Assembly: GCA_934668605.1 (NCBI GenBank)
Contig: CAKUNY010000011.1
Location: 1 to 22,381, forward strand
Reading direction: 5' to 3'
DNA length: 22,381 nucleotides
DNA from: an uncultured Oscillospiraceae bacterium
GTDB taxonomy: Bacteria; Bacillota; Clostridia; Oscillospirales; Oscillospiraceae
The position numbers and the translations under genes were made by a program. The stretch's first letter is position 1. Every line of letters starts with the position of its first letter. The notes under the pieces were generated by a model that saw only the letters and a program-made list of their open reading frames with translations, did not search any database and was not told the DNA's origin. Below, piece by piece: positions 1-7,108 of the stretch.

Positions 1-668
1 GCGATTGATTTCGTCTTTCTGAAAAAACACCTCCTACCCTTTATCCGTATTCAGAGGGCTTTTGTACCAAACTTTTTTCAAAAGATTTTCTCCGCACCTT
101 TAATTGCACAACTTTTGCGACGTTTGTACGAGAAAATTTTGGTTGTCGCAAAAAATCCTCTCATTACTAGTAGGGATAAAAATCGCAGTTTTGACAGCCT
201 GTTTTCAAAAAATTCGGAAATTTTTTCGCCGGTCAAAACATCTCCCTATTTAATCCGACACTAAAAGCCGTTTTTGTTACCCTCCTTCGCAAATTTTCTT
301 ATTCAGAGGGGAAGATATTTTACGTCCAGCAATAACGCCCTCTATTTGATCCGACAGATTTTTGCGTTTTGAGCGGTGTCTCACCGAAAAGAATCCCCTC
401 ACTGCATAGGCCACGGGAACGCGATTTTTAGAAGCCTTTTCAAGAAAATGGTGCCTTCTTTCTTTATCGGTTATATCGATTTCAATTTATAAAAAACAAA
501 TATAGCATTTATCATGTCAAAGGGCAAGTTTGAAAAAAACAAACAGCAAACAACATCTACAGTGTATCGATTTTTTTCGGAAAATAGCTTTGTTTTTTTT
601 CTATAGGATGGTTGTAAGCGTCCGTCTTTCCGCTTTCGGAAGTGTTCGCTCGTTTTTTGTCATGCTCA
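1..668. other. AT-rich gene-free leader region with degenerate direct repeats
   Basis: No convincing coding region is visible here; open frames are short, lack ribosome binding sites and have poly-F/K composition typical of AT-rich non-coding DNA. Two short direct repeats are visible. TATTCAGAGGG occurs exactly at 48-58 and 300-310. CTATTT-A/G-ATCCGACA occurs at 246-260 and 342-356. A 9-base inverted repeat, TTTTGCGAC (113-121) and GTCGCAAAA (145-153), could form a stem with a 23-base loop. The composition is much more AT-rich than the rest of the window, so it may be a regulatory region of a gene beyond the left edge or decayed DNA. Confidence 0.5.
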
Positions 669-897
669 TACCGCCTGTTCAGTGCGAATGCCGAGACACT
701 TACCTACACGCTGAAATATTTGCTGCAGTATGCGTGGCTGCCTATCGTGGTTGGACTGAACACAATGACTTCGGCGCACCTGTTACTCGACCGAGCGTTC
801 CGGCTATGCGATTCCGCGCAATATCTGCCGTGTGTTGGTGTTTAATACGCTCATCATCCGGGGCTTGCTGCGCTGGTTGGCGAGGGTATCATCTATA
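669..897 (+). pseudogene. Probable relic of a MATE-family efflux protein, frameshifted C-terminal fragment
   Basis: Reading from 669 gives a segment beginning YRLFSANAETLTYTLKYL followed by a hydrophobic stretch. From about 785 the matching continuation is in another frame and reads SGYAIPRNICRVLVFNTL. Joined across a frameshift near 780-790, this follows the layout of the C-terminal half of MATE multidrug/Na+ antiporters: F-x-x-D/N-x-E-x-L-x-Y, a membrane helix, a (R)GxGYAxP segment and another helix. MATE proteins are about 450 residues with twelve membrane helices, and only about 75 residues survive here. There is no start codon with a ribosome binding site and no upstream half. The identification is by eye from the family pattern, so the relic status is an inference; it could also be chance similarity. 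Confidence 0.38.
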
Positions 898-957
898 AAT
901 GAAGATCATGCTGATCCTGTCTGGATCTCGGGTGCAGAAAAACGTAGATGCAGGAAC

Positions 958-975
958 CGGCTTTTTAAAAAGCCG
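958..975. repeat. 18-base perfect palindrome upstream of the SDR gene
   Basis: CGGCTTTTTAAAAAGCCG reads identically on both strands, about 90 bases before the SDR start. With no loop and no T-tract after it, it looks more like a dimeric-repressor operator than an intrinsic terminator, though it could be the remains of a terminator for the decayed gene upstream. A second, weaker dyad (AATACCG at 1016-1022, CGGTATT at 1032-1038) lies just before the ribosome binding site. Confidence 0.4.
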
Positions 976-1062
976 CGCAAAAATAAGAAACCAGAGATGC
1001 AAAATAGACAATTCCAATACCGCGGTCCTTTCGGTATTCTAAAAGAAAAAGGAGGGGCGGCT

Positions 1063-1863
1063 ATGGACCCGTACATTTCGTTAGAAGGGAAAACGGCGCT
1101 GATCGTGGGCGCCGGTCAGGGAATCGGCCTCGCGGTGGCAAAGCTATTTGTGCGGTATGGAGCGAAGGTGGCGATGGTCGACCACAGCGGGCGTTCTGCG
1201 GAAGAGGCGGAAAAGCTGGGAGAGTCCGCCGCGGCGTTCTTGTGTGATGTCTGCGACGAAGAACAGGTTCGCAGGACAGCACAGGCGGTTCAAACGCGGT
1301 TCGGAAGGATTGACATTCTGATCAACAATGCAGCTATCAATGTCCGGAAAAAGCTGGTGGAGACGACATCGGAGGAATGGGACGCGGCGATGAACATCGG
1401 CGTGAAGGGAACGTTCCTGTTCAGCAAGTATGTCCTGCCGGGGATGCTTGCGCGAAAACATGGTATTATCATCAACACGGCCTCGGGCTGCGCGATCAAG
1501 GCGGCGCCGGAGGCGGCTTCCTATAATGCCGTCAAAGGAGCCATTACGGCGCTGACGCGCGCGATCGCGGTCGATTACGCGGCGGATGGAATTCGGGCAA
1601 ACTGTGTCTGCCCGGGCGACGTTCTGACGCCGATGCTGCTGCAAGAGGGGATCCAGACCGGAAGCATCACAACAGGCGAGCCGAGAACGGAAGAAGAACG
1701 GGCTGCGCTGGACGAGTTCCTGCAAGCGTGCGGCAGTCACCGGCCGATGGGAAAAATCGCGACCGCCGAGCAGATCGCCTACACCTATCTCTATCTGGCA
1801 AGCGATATGAGCATCTACGCGACCGGGGCGAGCATCGTTGTCGATGGAGGCCGGTGCGCATAA
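1063..1863 (+). CDS. Short-chain dehydrogenase/reductase (SDR family oxidoreductase)
   Basis: A 266-residue classical SDR, of normal length for the family, expected to be a cytosolic NAD(P)-dependent oxidoreductase acting on a hydroxyl or keto group of a sugar, polyol or hydroxyacid. The Rossmann motif GAGQGIG is at residues 16-22, NNAA at 88-91, and the catalytic tetrad is N111, S141, Y154 and K158 (YNAVK). D40 at the end of the second strand favours NAD(H) over NADP(H). The start at 1063 is chosen because a strong GGAGGGG lies just upstream; the open frame continues further upstream but that part is not SDR-like. The gene is monocistronic, ending in its own hairpin. Its location beside isomerase and catabolic genes suggests carbohydrate or hydroxyacid metabolism, but the substrate cannot be read from sequence. 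Confidence 0.9.
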   Translation: MDPYISLEGKTALIVGAGQGIGLAVAKLFVRYGAKVAMVDHSGRSAEEAEKLGESAAAFLCDVCDEEQVRRTAQAVQTRFGRIDILINNAAINVRKKLVETTSEEWDAAMNIGVKGTFLFSKYVLPGMLARKHGIIINTASGCAIKAAPEAASYNAVKGAITALTRAIAVDYAADGIRANCVCPGDVLTPMLLQEGIQTGSITTGEPRTEEERAALDEFLQACGSHRPMGKIATAEQIAYTYLYLASDMSIYATGASIVVDGGRCA

Positions 1864-1873
1864 TAGAGGAAAC

Positions 1874-1928
1874 AGCGCCGCATGGAAGATGGTCACGCGG
1901 ATCATCTTTCATGCGGTGCTTTCTGTGT
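1874..1928 (+). terminator. Intrinsic terminator of the SDR gene
   Basis: Arms 1874-1891 and 1903-1920 pair over 18 positions (two G-U pairs) around an 11-base loop, starting ten bases after the SDR stop codon. The following T-rich run is weak (TTCTGTGT), so termination may be incomplete. Confidence 0.65.
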
Positions 1929-1940
1929 CCTGCGGCGTTC

Positions 1941-1969
1941 GTGTCAAAATTGGAAATATCGACTATAAT
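1941..1969 (+). promoter_or_regulatory. Sigma-A type promoter for the TIM-barrel/isomerase operon
   Basis: A consensus -10 box TATAAT (1964-1969) is preceded at 17 bases by GTGTCA (1941-1946), which matches the -35 consensus at four of six positions. It lies between the upstream terminator and the start at 2044, implying a leader of about 65 bases. Confidence 0.55.
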
Positions 1970-2043
1970 TCAGAGAATAGACTTTCCTACATGACTTTTC
2001 ATATACTTGACTTGTCAGATTTCAGTATTTGGAGGAAAGTAAT

Positions 2044-2718
2044 ATGCTTGAAAAATTGATTGTTATGTTGACGCACAACGATGTGACGGTTCCCGATGCA
2101 ACGCGCATTTTTGAAGAAAACAAGGAACTGCCCGTGCAGAATTGGGGCTTCAAGGATGTGGGTCTTGCGCCGGAGGCGATGAAGGAATTGTGCGGGCTTA
2201 TGAAGAAAGCCGGGAAAACAACGTTCCTTGAGGTCGTGACGTATTCCGAAGAGGAATGCATGCGCGGGGCAAAACTTGCGGTGGAATGCGGCTTTGACTG
2301 CCTGCTTGGTACGATCTTCTATGACTCGGTCGCGGCGTATGTCAAGACGACGGGGCTGAAGTATTATCCGTTTGTCGGAAAGGTATCGCAGAGCCCGTCG
2401 ATCCTGGAGGGCTCCGTGGACGAAATGCTGGAGCAGACGAAGCGGTATATGGAAAAAGGTGCGTGCGGTGTCGATCTGCTGGGCTATCGCTATGTCGATG
2501 GCGATCCGAATGTCCTTTCCGCAGCCTACATCAAGGCGAGCGGTATTCCGGTCGTGCTGGCAGGCAGCATTGGCTCGGAAGCGCGGATGAAGCTGGTGCA
2601 GCAGATGAATCCCGCATTCTTCACGATGGGCTCGGCGCTGTTCACGAAGAACTTTGTTTCTGACGGCTCGTTCCGGGATAATCTGTCCGCAGTTGTCAAC
2701 TTCCTGGAGAGAATCTGA
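2044..2718 (+). CDS. TIM-barrel (HisA/ribulose-phosphate-binding-barrel-like) protein
   Basis: A 224-residue soluble protein with the strand-helix rhythm of a single beta/alpha barrel: MLTHNDVTV at the first strand, then WGFKDVGL, TFLEVVTY, CLLGTIF, YYPFVGKV, GVDLLGYRY, VVLAGSIGS and FFTMGSALF as successive strands. The late GSI and GSA segments sit where small barrels of the HisA/HisF, KGPDC and PRA-isomerase type bind phosphate. Relatives are often annotated loosely (for example as 4-hydroxythreonine-4-phosphate dehydrogenase), but I see no PdxA motifs and do not transfer that function. The start at 2044 follows GGAGGA with a 7-base spacer; an in-frame TTG at 2029 is rejected because it precedes that site. 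It lies 13 bases ahead of the isomerase-like gene and is probably co-translated with it, suggesting action on the same, perhaps phosphorylated, sugar. Fold moderately sure; reaction unknown. Confidence 0.75.
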   Translation: MLEKLIVMLTHNDVTVPDATRIFEENKELPVQNWGFKDVGLAPEAMKELCGLMKKAGKTTFLEVVTYSEEECMRGAKLAVECGFDCLLGTIFYDSVAAYVKTTGLKYYPFVGKVSQSPSILEGSVDEMLEQTKRYMEKGACGVDLLGYRYVDGDPNVLSAAYIKASGIPVVLAGSIGSEARMKLVQQMNPAFFTMGSALFTKNFVSDGSFRDNLSAVVNFLERI

Positions 2719-2731
2719 CGAGAGGAGACGG

Positions 2732-4072
2732 ATGAAGATGAAGGAAAAAATGGGACTTGTGGTCGTCGCGAGTCACTATGAAAGCGGCGGACAGCGGGCG
2801 CAGGAGCTGATTGCTTCGGCAGAGGCGTCTTTGCGCCGGGAAAATGTCCTCCCGGTCTGCGGCTCGAAGATCGTATGGGATGCAGCGGATGCAGTGGATG
2901 TCTGCGAGGAGCTGAAAGCGGCCGGTGTCGACGCACTGACGGTGATCCTCAGCACCTGGGTGACGGATTCGCTGCTGTATGTCCTGGTACATGAAATGAA
3001 GCTGCCGGTCATATTCTGGGCGGTACCCTACACGGAAACGTTCTCCATTGGCTGCGTGCAGCACTTCGGAAGCGTCCTGACGACGCATAAAATTCCGTAT
3101 GAGTATGTGTATGGCATGACGGACGACGCTGCTGCCGCGAAGCGTGTTGCGAAGATTGCAAAGGCGGGCGCGATCCTCCGAAGCGTTGCCGGTATGAGAC
3201 TGGCGCTGATCGGACCGCGGCAGACATGGCGCGTAGCCGGTCCGCAGGACATGACGAATGAGGAATGGGAGTTTTCTCAGGCGTTTGGTACGACGATCGT
3301 CCATATCGAGATGGAAGAGATCGTAGCTTTGGCCGCGAAAATCGAAGACACGGCGGCGGATGAGGCGTTGGACGCGCTGAAGAGCCGGACAGGACGGACA
3401 CTGGCAGATCAGGATACCATGCGCCACATGGCAAAGGTCTATCTGGCCTTGAAGGAAACGATCAAGCGTTACTCGCTCGATGCGGCAGCGGCGGAATGCT
3501 ATCCGTTTTACAGCGGCCTGATGAATCTGCCGTCGTGCTGGCTGGCAGACGAGGGCGTCATCGTCGATACCGAGGGCGATATCGGACACACTGTCGTCAT
3601 GTACATGCTGAACATGGCGGCAAACGGCGGCGCGACGGCGCTTGGCGAGGTCGGCAGTGTGGATGAGGCACATGGGATTCTCTCGCTGGCACACGAAGGC
3701 AGCACCGCACATTCCCTGGCAGCGTCGCTGGAAAATGTCCAGATTTCGCCAAGCGGCGAACAGGGCGCGTTTGTCGGTCTTCCGCTTCGCCCGATGGAGC
3801 AGGCGACGATTTGCAGCATCCAGGGAAACGCTGCGGACGGATACCAGATGCTCGTGGAAAAAGGAAGCGTCGAAGAGGCGAGCCGGCAGGAGTGGCTCAC
3901 CGGCGGAGAAAAGCTTCTCGTGAAGCTTCGCATGGGCTGCGGCGCGTTTGAAGCGGTAAACCGCATGATGGCGCTTGGTCTGGATCACCATTTGCTGGTG
4001 AAGGAAGGCGACTACACGGACGTTATGCGTCTGGCCTGCAAGTTTATGGGAATTCGGCCGGTCTCGGTCTGA
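2732..4072 (+). CDS. L-fucose/L-arabinose isomerase-like protein
   Basis: A 446-residue protein with the layout of the FucI/AraA-like isomerase superfamily. A Rossmann-like N-terminal half (GLVVVASHYESGG, then ALTVILSTWVTDSLLYVLV and PVIFWAVPYTET) is followed by a C-terminal catalytic half with E281-G-D283 (TEGDIGHTVVMYMLNMAANG), positioned like the acidic metal ligands of these enzymes. True isomerases interconvert an aldose and a ketose using Mn2+. This family also has many uncharacterised members, and the protein is shorter than FucI (about 590 residues), so sugar isomerase activity is an inference. The start at 2732 follows GAGGAG closely; 2738 is an alternative start with more usual spacing. 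It is the second gene of an operon with the TIM-barrel protein and ends in a terminator shared with the convergent AraC gene. Confidence 0.75.
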   Translation: MKMKEKMGLVVVASHYESGGQRAQELIASAEASLRRENVLPVCGSKIVWDAADAVDVCEELKAAGVDALTVILSTWVTDSLLYVLVHEMKLPVIFWAVPYTETFSIGCVQHFGSVLTTHKIPYEYVYGMTDDAAAAKRVAKIAKAGAILRSVAGMRLALIGPRQTWRVAGPQDMTNEEWEFSQAFGTTIVHIEMEEIVALAAKIEDTAADEALDALKSRTGRTLADQDTMRHMAKVYLALKETIKRYSLDAAAAECYPFYSGLMNLPSCWLADEGVIVDTEGDIGHTVVMYMLNMAANGGATALGEVGSVDEAHGILSLAHEGSTAHSLAASLENVQISPSGEQGAFVGLPLRPMEQATICSIQGNAADGYQMLVEKGSVEEASRQEWLTGGEKLLVKLRMGCGAFEAVNRMMALGLDHHLLVKEGDYTDVMRLACKFMGIRPVSV

Positions 4073-4089
4073 GTGCGGCGGAAGAATCG

Positions 4090-4140
4090 ATAAAAATGCC
4101 CCCGGTACACGAGACTGTTTGTGTATCGGGGGCGCTTTTA
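4090..4140. terminator. Bidirectional intrinsic terminator between convergent genes
   Basis: Arms GCCCCCGGTACAC (4098-4110) and GTGTATCGGGGGC (4121-4133) pair over 13 positions with one G-U pair. TTTTA follows on the plus strand and a TTTTTAT tract (complement of 4090-4096) follows on the minus strand, so it can serve both the isomerase-like gene and the AraC gene. The minus-strand stop codon lies at 4138-4140. Confidence 0.85.
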
Positions 4141-5007
4141 TGAGATGGTCGGGGCGTCCGGCTCGTTGACGGTTCGAAGCTTGTATTCCGCTGGACTACA
4201 GCCTTTGAGCTTTTTGAAGGTTTTATAAAAATAGCTGTAGTTATTGAAACCGACGCGCTCGGCGGCCTCGTAGCTCGAAGCGCCGCTTTGCAGAAGAAAG
4301 GCTGCCTGCGCGATCCGCTTTTCCTGTACGTAGCTGGTCAGCGTTTTTCCGGTCAGCTGCTTGAACAGCCGGCAGACATAGGCCTGGCTGTAGTTGACCT
4401 GCTGCGAGAGAACCTCCAGAGAGAATTCCTCGCTCAGATGCTCGCTGATATAGGAAATAAGCTGCGCGACGATCGAAAGGTGGTTGGAGTCCGTGCCGCT
4501 GTGATGCGCTTCGGTGAAGCAGTCGCTGTAGATGTAGGACAAAAGAAGATGCACCAGCGCCTTTTCGATCAGATCATGTCCGCTCTTCGATCTTGCGTTG
4601 CGGTAATCCGCCAGAAGTGTCAGATACTTATCGAATTCGCTGTTTTCTACGTGGAAGATCCGATAATGCTTGCCGGACTTATTAAACACATCAAGCAGAT
4701 TGGAAGACGGCGTGCTGAACTCGATCAAAAGAGCGGGGTCGATGCTGATGCAGAAGCGCTCGTAGTAATTTGTTCCGATGGTCAGGGTGTGCGGCGTAAA
4801 AATGTCGATCAGAACGATGTCGCCGCGATTGACGCGATAGGCCTCGTCATTGACATGGAAGGTGCCGGCATTGCCGAGATAGACGACAAATTCATAAAAA
4901 TCATGATAGTGCATCCGGGAATACATTTCATTTGCCGGGGTGCGAAGGTCGCAGACAAATTCACAGTCGTAGATGTTCGCTTTGGATAAAAATTCAGCTG
5001 TCGGCAT
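4138..5007 (-). CDS. AraC-family transcriptional regulator with N-terminal cupin sensor
   Basis: A 289-residue regulator. The N-terminal cupin-like ligand domain (about residues 1-150) shows H33-x-H35 and E39, followed by GDIVLIDIFTPHTL, the usual second cupin motif. The C-terminal AraC/XylS DNA-binding domain occupies about residues 180-277, with two helix-turn-helix units (SLEVLSQQVNYSQAYVCRLF and the conserved VGFNNYSYFYKTFKKLKG). It most likely senses a sugar-like or hydroxyacid ligand and activates nearby catabolic genes. The start has AAAGGA about ten bases upstream and a near-consensus promoter. It is divergent from the importer operon and convergent with the isomerase operon, which makes it the obvious local regulator. 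A direct repeat in the divergent gap is a candidate operator. Family assignment is firm; ligand unknown. Confidence 0.93.
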   Translation of the reverse strand: MPTAEFLSKANIYDCEFVCDLRTPANEMYSRMHYHDFYEFVVYLGNAGTFHVNDEAYRVNRGDIVLIDIFTPHTLTIGTNYYERFCISIDPALLIEFSTPSSNLLDVFNKSGKHYRIFHVENSEFDKYLTLLADYRNARSKSGHDLIEKALVHLLLSYIYSDCFTEAHHSGTDSNHLSIVAQLISYISEHLSEEFSLEVLSQQVNYSQAYVCRLFKQLTGKTLTSYVQEKRIAQAAFLLQSGASSYEAAERVGFNNYSYFYKTFKKLKGCSPAEYKLRTVNEPDAPTIS

Positions 5008-5036
5008 ATGTCGAAGATCCTTTCTTTTTTTGTACT

Positions 5037-5065
5037 ACTATAGCATTCGGGCGGAAGCCTGACAA
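5037..5065 (-). promoter_or_regulatory. Sigma-A promoter of the AraC-family gene
   Basis: On the minus strand, TTGTCA (complement of 5060-5065) is followed after exactly 17 bases by TATAGT (complement of 5037-5042). Both hexamers match consensus at five of six positions. Transcription would begin near 5030, giving a leader of about 23 bases. Confidence 0.75.
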
Positions 5066-5141
5066 GGGAAGAAAGAGGAAAAGAGGCGAATTGGAAGACA
5101 TTCGTACAAGATAAGAAATGTGTAGCACAAGGATGTCAATC

Positions 5142-5211
5142 GCGAAATGAGCGGTTTTTGGTAAAATAGAATCACAAAGAGAACGGCAGGAAAGAGCGAA
5201 ATGGGCAGTTT
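5142..5211. promoter_or_regulatory. 16-base direct repeat, candidate AraC-family operator
   Basis: GCGAAATGAGCGGTTT (5142-5157) and GCGAAATGGGCAGTTT (5196-5211) differ at two positions and start 54 bases apart on the same strand. AraC-type regulators bind directly repeated half-sites, often spaced by whole helical turns, and this pair lies in the gap next to the regulator gene. The first copy directly precedes a possible extended -10 element. Confidence 0.5.
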
Positions 5212-5400
5212 GTCAAAAAGGAGAAAAAACTGCACAAAACAGAACGATAGCATGGGATGACGATTGAAAATAACGACGATGTTTTTCGTGGAATCGGGAT
5301 GGATCCGGCTCTGACGGGGATGCCTATTCAGTGATGGCCTAATCTGAGCAGGCGGCTTTGTTTGGAGCGGTGAAATATAAAAAAACTGGAGGAGAAGAAT

Positions 5401-6993
5401 TTGAAAAACATGAAACGCTATATTGCGGCGCTTCTGGCGCTTGTCATGTGCCTGTGCCTCTTTGCCGGCTGCGCAAAGACACAGGGCGAGGCGACCGGTG
5501 AGCAGACGCAGACAGACGCAAATGGTGCTGAGAACACGAATGCTTCCGCGGAAGCGACCGCAGCGAGCGCAGACAGTGACACCATCACGGTTCTGGTTCA
5601 GGCAGAACCCCCTACGCTCGACCCTCCCTGCTCCAACACGGATAACACCCATCTGGTGCTGCGCTACATCTGTGATAAGCTGTTTGAGCTGAATGAGGAC
5701 GGCACGTACAACAACGTCCTTTGCGAGAGCTATAAGTATCTCGACGATATGACGGTTCGCATCAAGCTGAAATCCGGCATTCTCTTCTCGGACGGCACGC
5801 CGCTGACCGCTGAGGACGTTCTGTTCCAGTACGTGCGCGCTTCTCAGGAAGCGGTATCCGCTTCGCAGTACGCGTTTATTGACACGGAAAACAGCTACGT
5901 GGAAGACGACACCACGCTGGTGCTGCATTTCACGCAGGCGTGGGCTCCCTGGATCAATACGCTTGCCGGCGGCCGCGCAAGCATTGTCAGCAAGAAGGCA
6001 TTTGAGGAAATGGGCGCGGACGCGTTTGCAAGAGCGCCGGTCGGCACCGGCCCGTACAAAATTGTGGAATGGGTCTCCGGCAGCTACATCCGTCTGGAGG
6101 CAAACGAATACTACTGGCAGGGCGTTCCCGAGGTCAAGAACATTATCATCAAATTTGTCGAAGAGTCTAACTCCCGCGTCATTGAGCTGGAAACCGGCTC
6201 GGCAGACATTGCGTATTACATCGAGGGCAGCGACATCGACCGTGTGAACTCGATCCCTGGTTATCACATCGAAATGGGCGATTCCTATCGCTACTTTATT
6301 GTGACCTACAGCATGCAGAACGAGTATACCAGGAATGAGACGCTGCGCAAGGCGCTGACGACTGCAATTGATCGCGACCTTCTCGTTGAGGTGTGCTCCG
6401 ACGGCGTAGGCACGGTCATTGACAGCTACTCTCCGCCTCTGATCAAGGACGATTATGTACCGGAGCCTGACTACACCTATGATGTGGAAAAGGCAAAGCA
6501 GCTGCTGGCTGAGGCCGGTTATCCGGATGGACTGACCATTGAGCTGCATGTAGAGCCGCAGGCGGTCATGAAGCGTCTGGCGGAAACGATCCAGGGCATG
6601 TGGCAGGAGATCGGCGTGACGACGAACATCGTGACCTCTGCGCTTGCAACCTATACGGCAGAAAATGACGGACACTTCTGCGTCTGCATCCGTGACGGCA
6701 GCGCACAGGAGATATCCAATGTCTGGACGATCTATGAATCCACGTTCGGCTCCCGTCTGGAAGGCAACGACGACTGGCTGGATGCAAAGCTGCTCGAAGA
6801 GCGCACCTACTACCCGGGCGACGAGCGCCGCGCAGCCTGCACGAAGGAAATTGCAGATTATCTGTATGAGAAGTGCTATTCCTACCCGCTTATGGTTATG
6901 CCCACGGTGTATGCAGTAAGCGACAGAATTGAGAACTTCGTGTTCCATCCGAACCAGAACAATCTCGATGTGAACAATTGGATTAAAAAGTAA
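5401..6993 (+). CDS. ABC transporter substrate-binding lipoprotein, family 5 (Opp/Dpp type)
   Basis: A 530-residue extracellular solute-binding protein anchored as a lipoprotein. The signal peptide has MKNMKR, a hydrophobic core, and a lipobox ending LFAG-C24. A short Ala/Thr/Glu-rich linker (about residues 27-60) leads to the mature SBP_bac_5 domain, which starts near ITVLVQAEPPTLDP and contains the typical FSDGTPLTAEDVLFQY and GTGPYKI motifs. Family 5 proteins bind peptides, but also nickel chelates, opines and oligosaccharides, so the ligand is open. The start is the TTG at 5401: GGAGGAG at 5388-5394 is six bases away, whereas the next ATG (5410) is 15 bases away. It heads the importer operon. 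A hairpin after its stop probably boosts its dosage relative to the membrane genes. Confidence 0.95.
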   Translation: MKNMKRYIAALLALVMCLCLFAGCAKTQGEATGEQTQTDANGAENTNASAEATAASADSDTITVLVQAEPPTLDPPCSNTDNTHLVLRYICDKLFELNEDGTYNNVLCESYKYLDDMTVRIKLKSGILFSDGTPLTAEDVLFQYVRASQEAVSASQYAFIDTENSYVEDDTTLVLHFTQAWAPWINTLAGGRASIVSKKAFEEMGADAFARAPVGTGPYKIVEWVSGSYIRLEANEYYWQGVPEVKNIIIKFVEESNSRVIELETGSADIAYYIEGSDIDRVNSIPGYHIEMGDSYRYFIVTYSMQNEYTRNETLRKALTTAIDRDLLVEVCSDGVGTVIDSYSPPLIKDDYVPEPDYTYDVEKAKQLLAEAGYPDGLTIELHVEPQAVMKRLAETIQGMWQEIGVTTNIVTSALATYTAENDGHFCVCIRDGSAQEISNVWTIYESTFGSRLEGNDDWLDAKLLEERTYYPGDERRAACTKEIADYLYEKCYSYPLMVMPTVYAVSDRIENFVFHPNQNNLDVNNWIKK

Positions 6994-7036
6994 CTCGGAT
7001 CAGGTGGCCGGGTTCACAAACAATCTGGCATAGGAG

Positions 7037-7080
7037 AGCTGCGGGTTTTATAAAGAAGCATAAAACCCGCAGCTTTCTTT
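7037..7080 (+). terminator. Strong stem-loop between binding-protein and permease genes (partial terminator)
   Basis: Arms 7037-7051 (AGCTGCGGGTTTTAT) and 7060-7074 are perfect 15-base complements around an 8-base loop, followed by TTCTTT. It lies 44 bases after the binding-protein stop. Such internal hairpins commonly cause partial termination or protect the upstream mRNA 3' end, giving binding protein in excess over the permeases. Confidence 0.75.
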
Positions 7081-7108
7081 GATTGAAAGCAGTCATTGGA
7101 GGTTACAC

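Larger units (their letters stand above)
5008..5400. other. Divergent control region between the AraC gene and the importer operon
   Basis: No gene is seen in these 393 bases. The region holds the minus-strand AraC promoter and a 16-base direct repeat. A possible extended -10 element for the plus operon, TGGTAAAAT (5159-5167), sits just after the first repeat copy and would give a leader of about 230 bases; it lacks a matching -35 box, as expected for an activator-dependent promoter. A third partial copy of the repeat core (GCGAATTGG) lies at 5086-5094. Confidence 0.5.

Noticed and set aside
530..898. 122-codon open frame in the AT-rich leader region
   Set aside because: No ribosome binding site, poly-F/K start and no domain; the MATE-like similarity runs in other frames.
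832..1062. N-terminal extension of the SDR protein
   Set aside because: The frame is open upstream of 1063, but the added 77 residues are basic and not SDR-like, and the strong ribosome binding site lies just before 1063.
5038..6948. 636-codon open frame antisense to the binding-protein gene
   Set aside because: It mirrors the codon bias of the overlapping lipoprotein gene, has no recognisable domain, and its N-terminal end lies inside the opposite gene. The plus-strand protein has clear family 5 motifs and a ribosome binding site.
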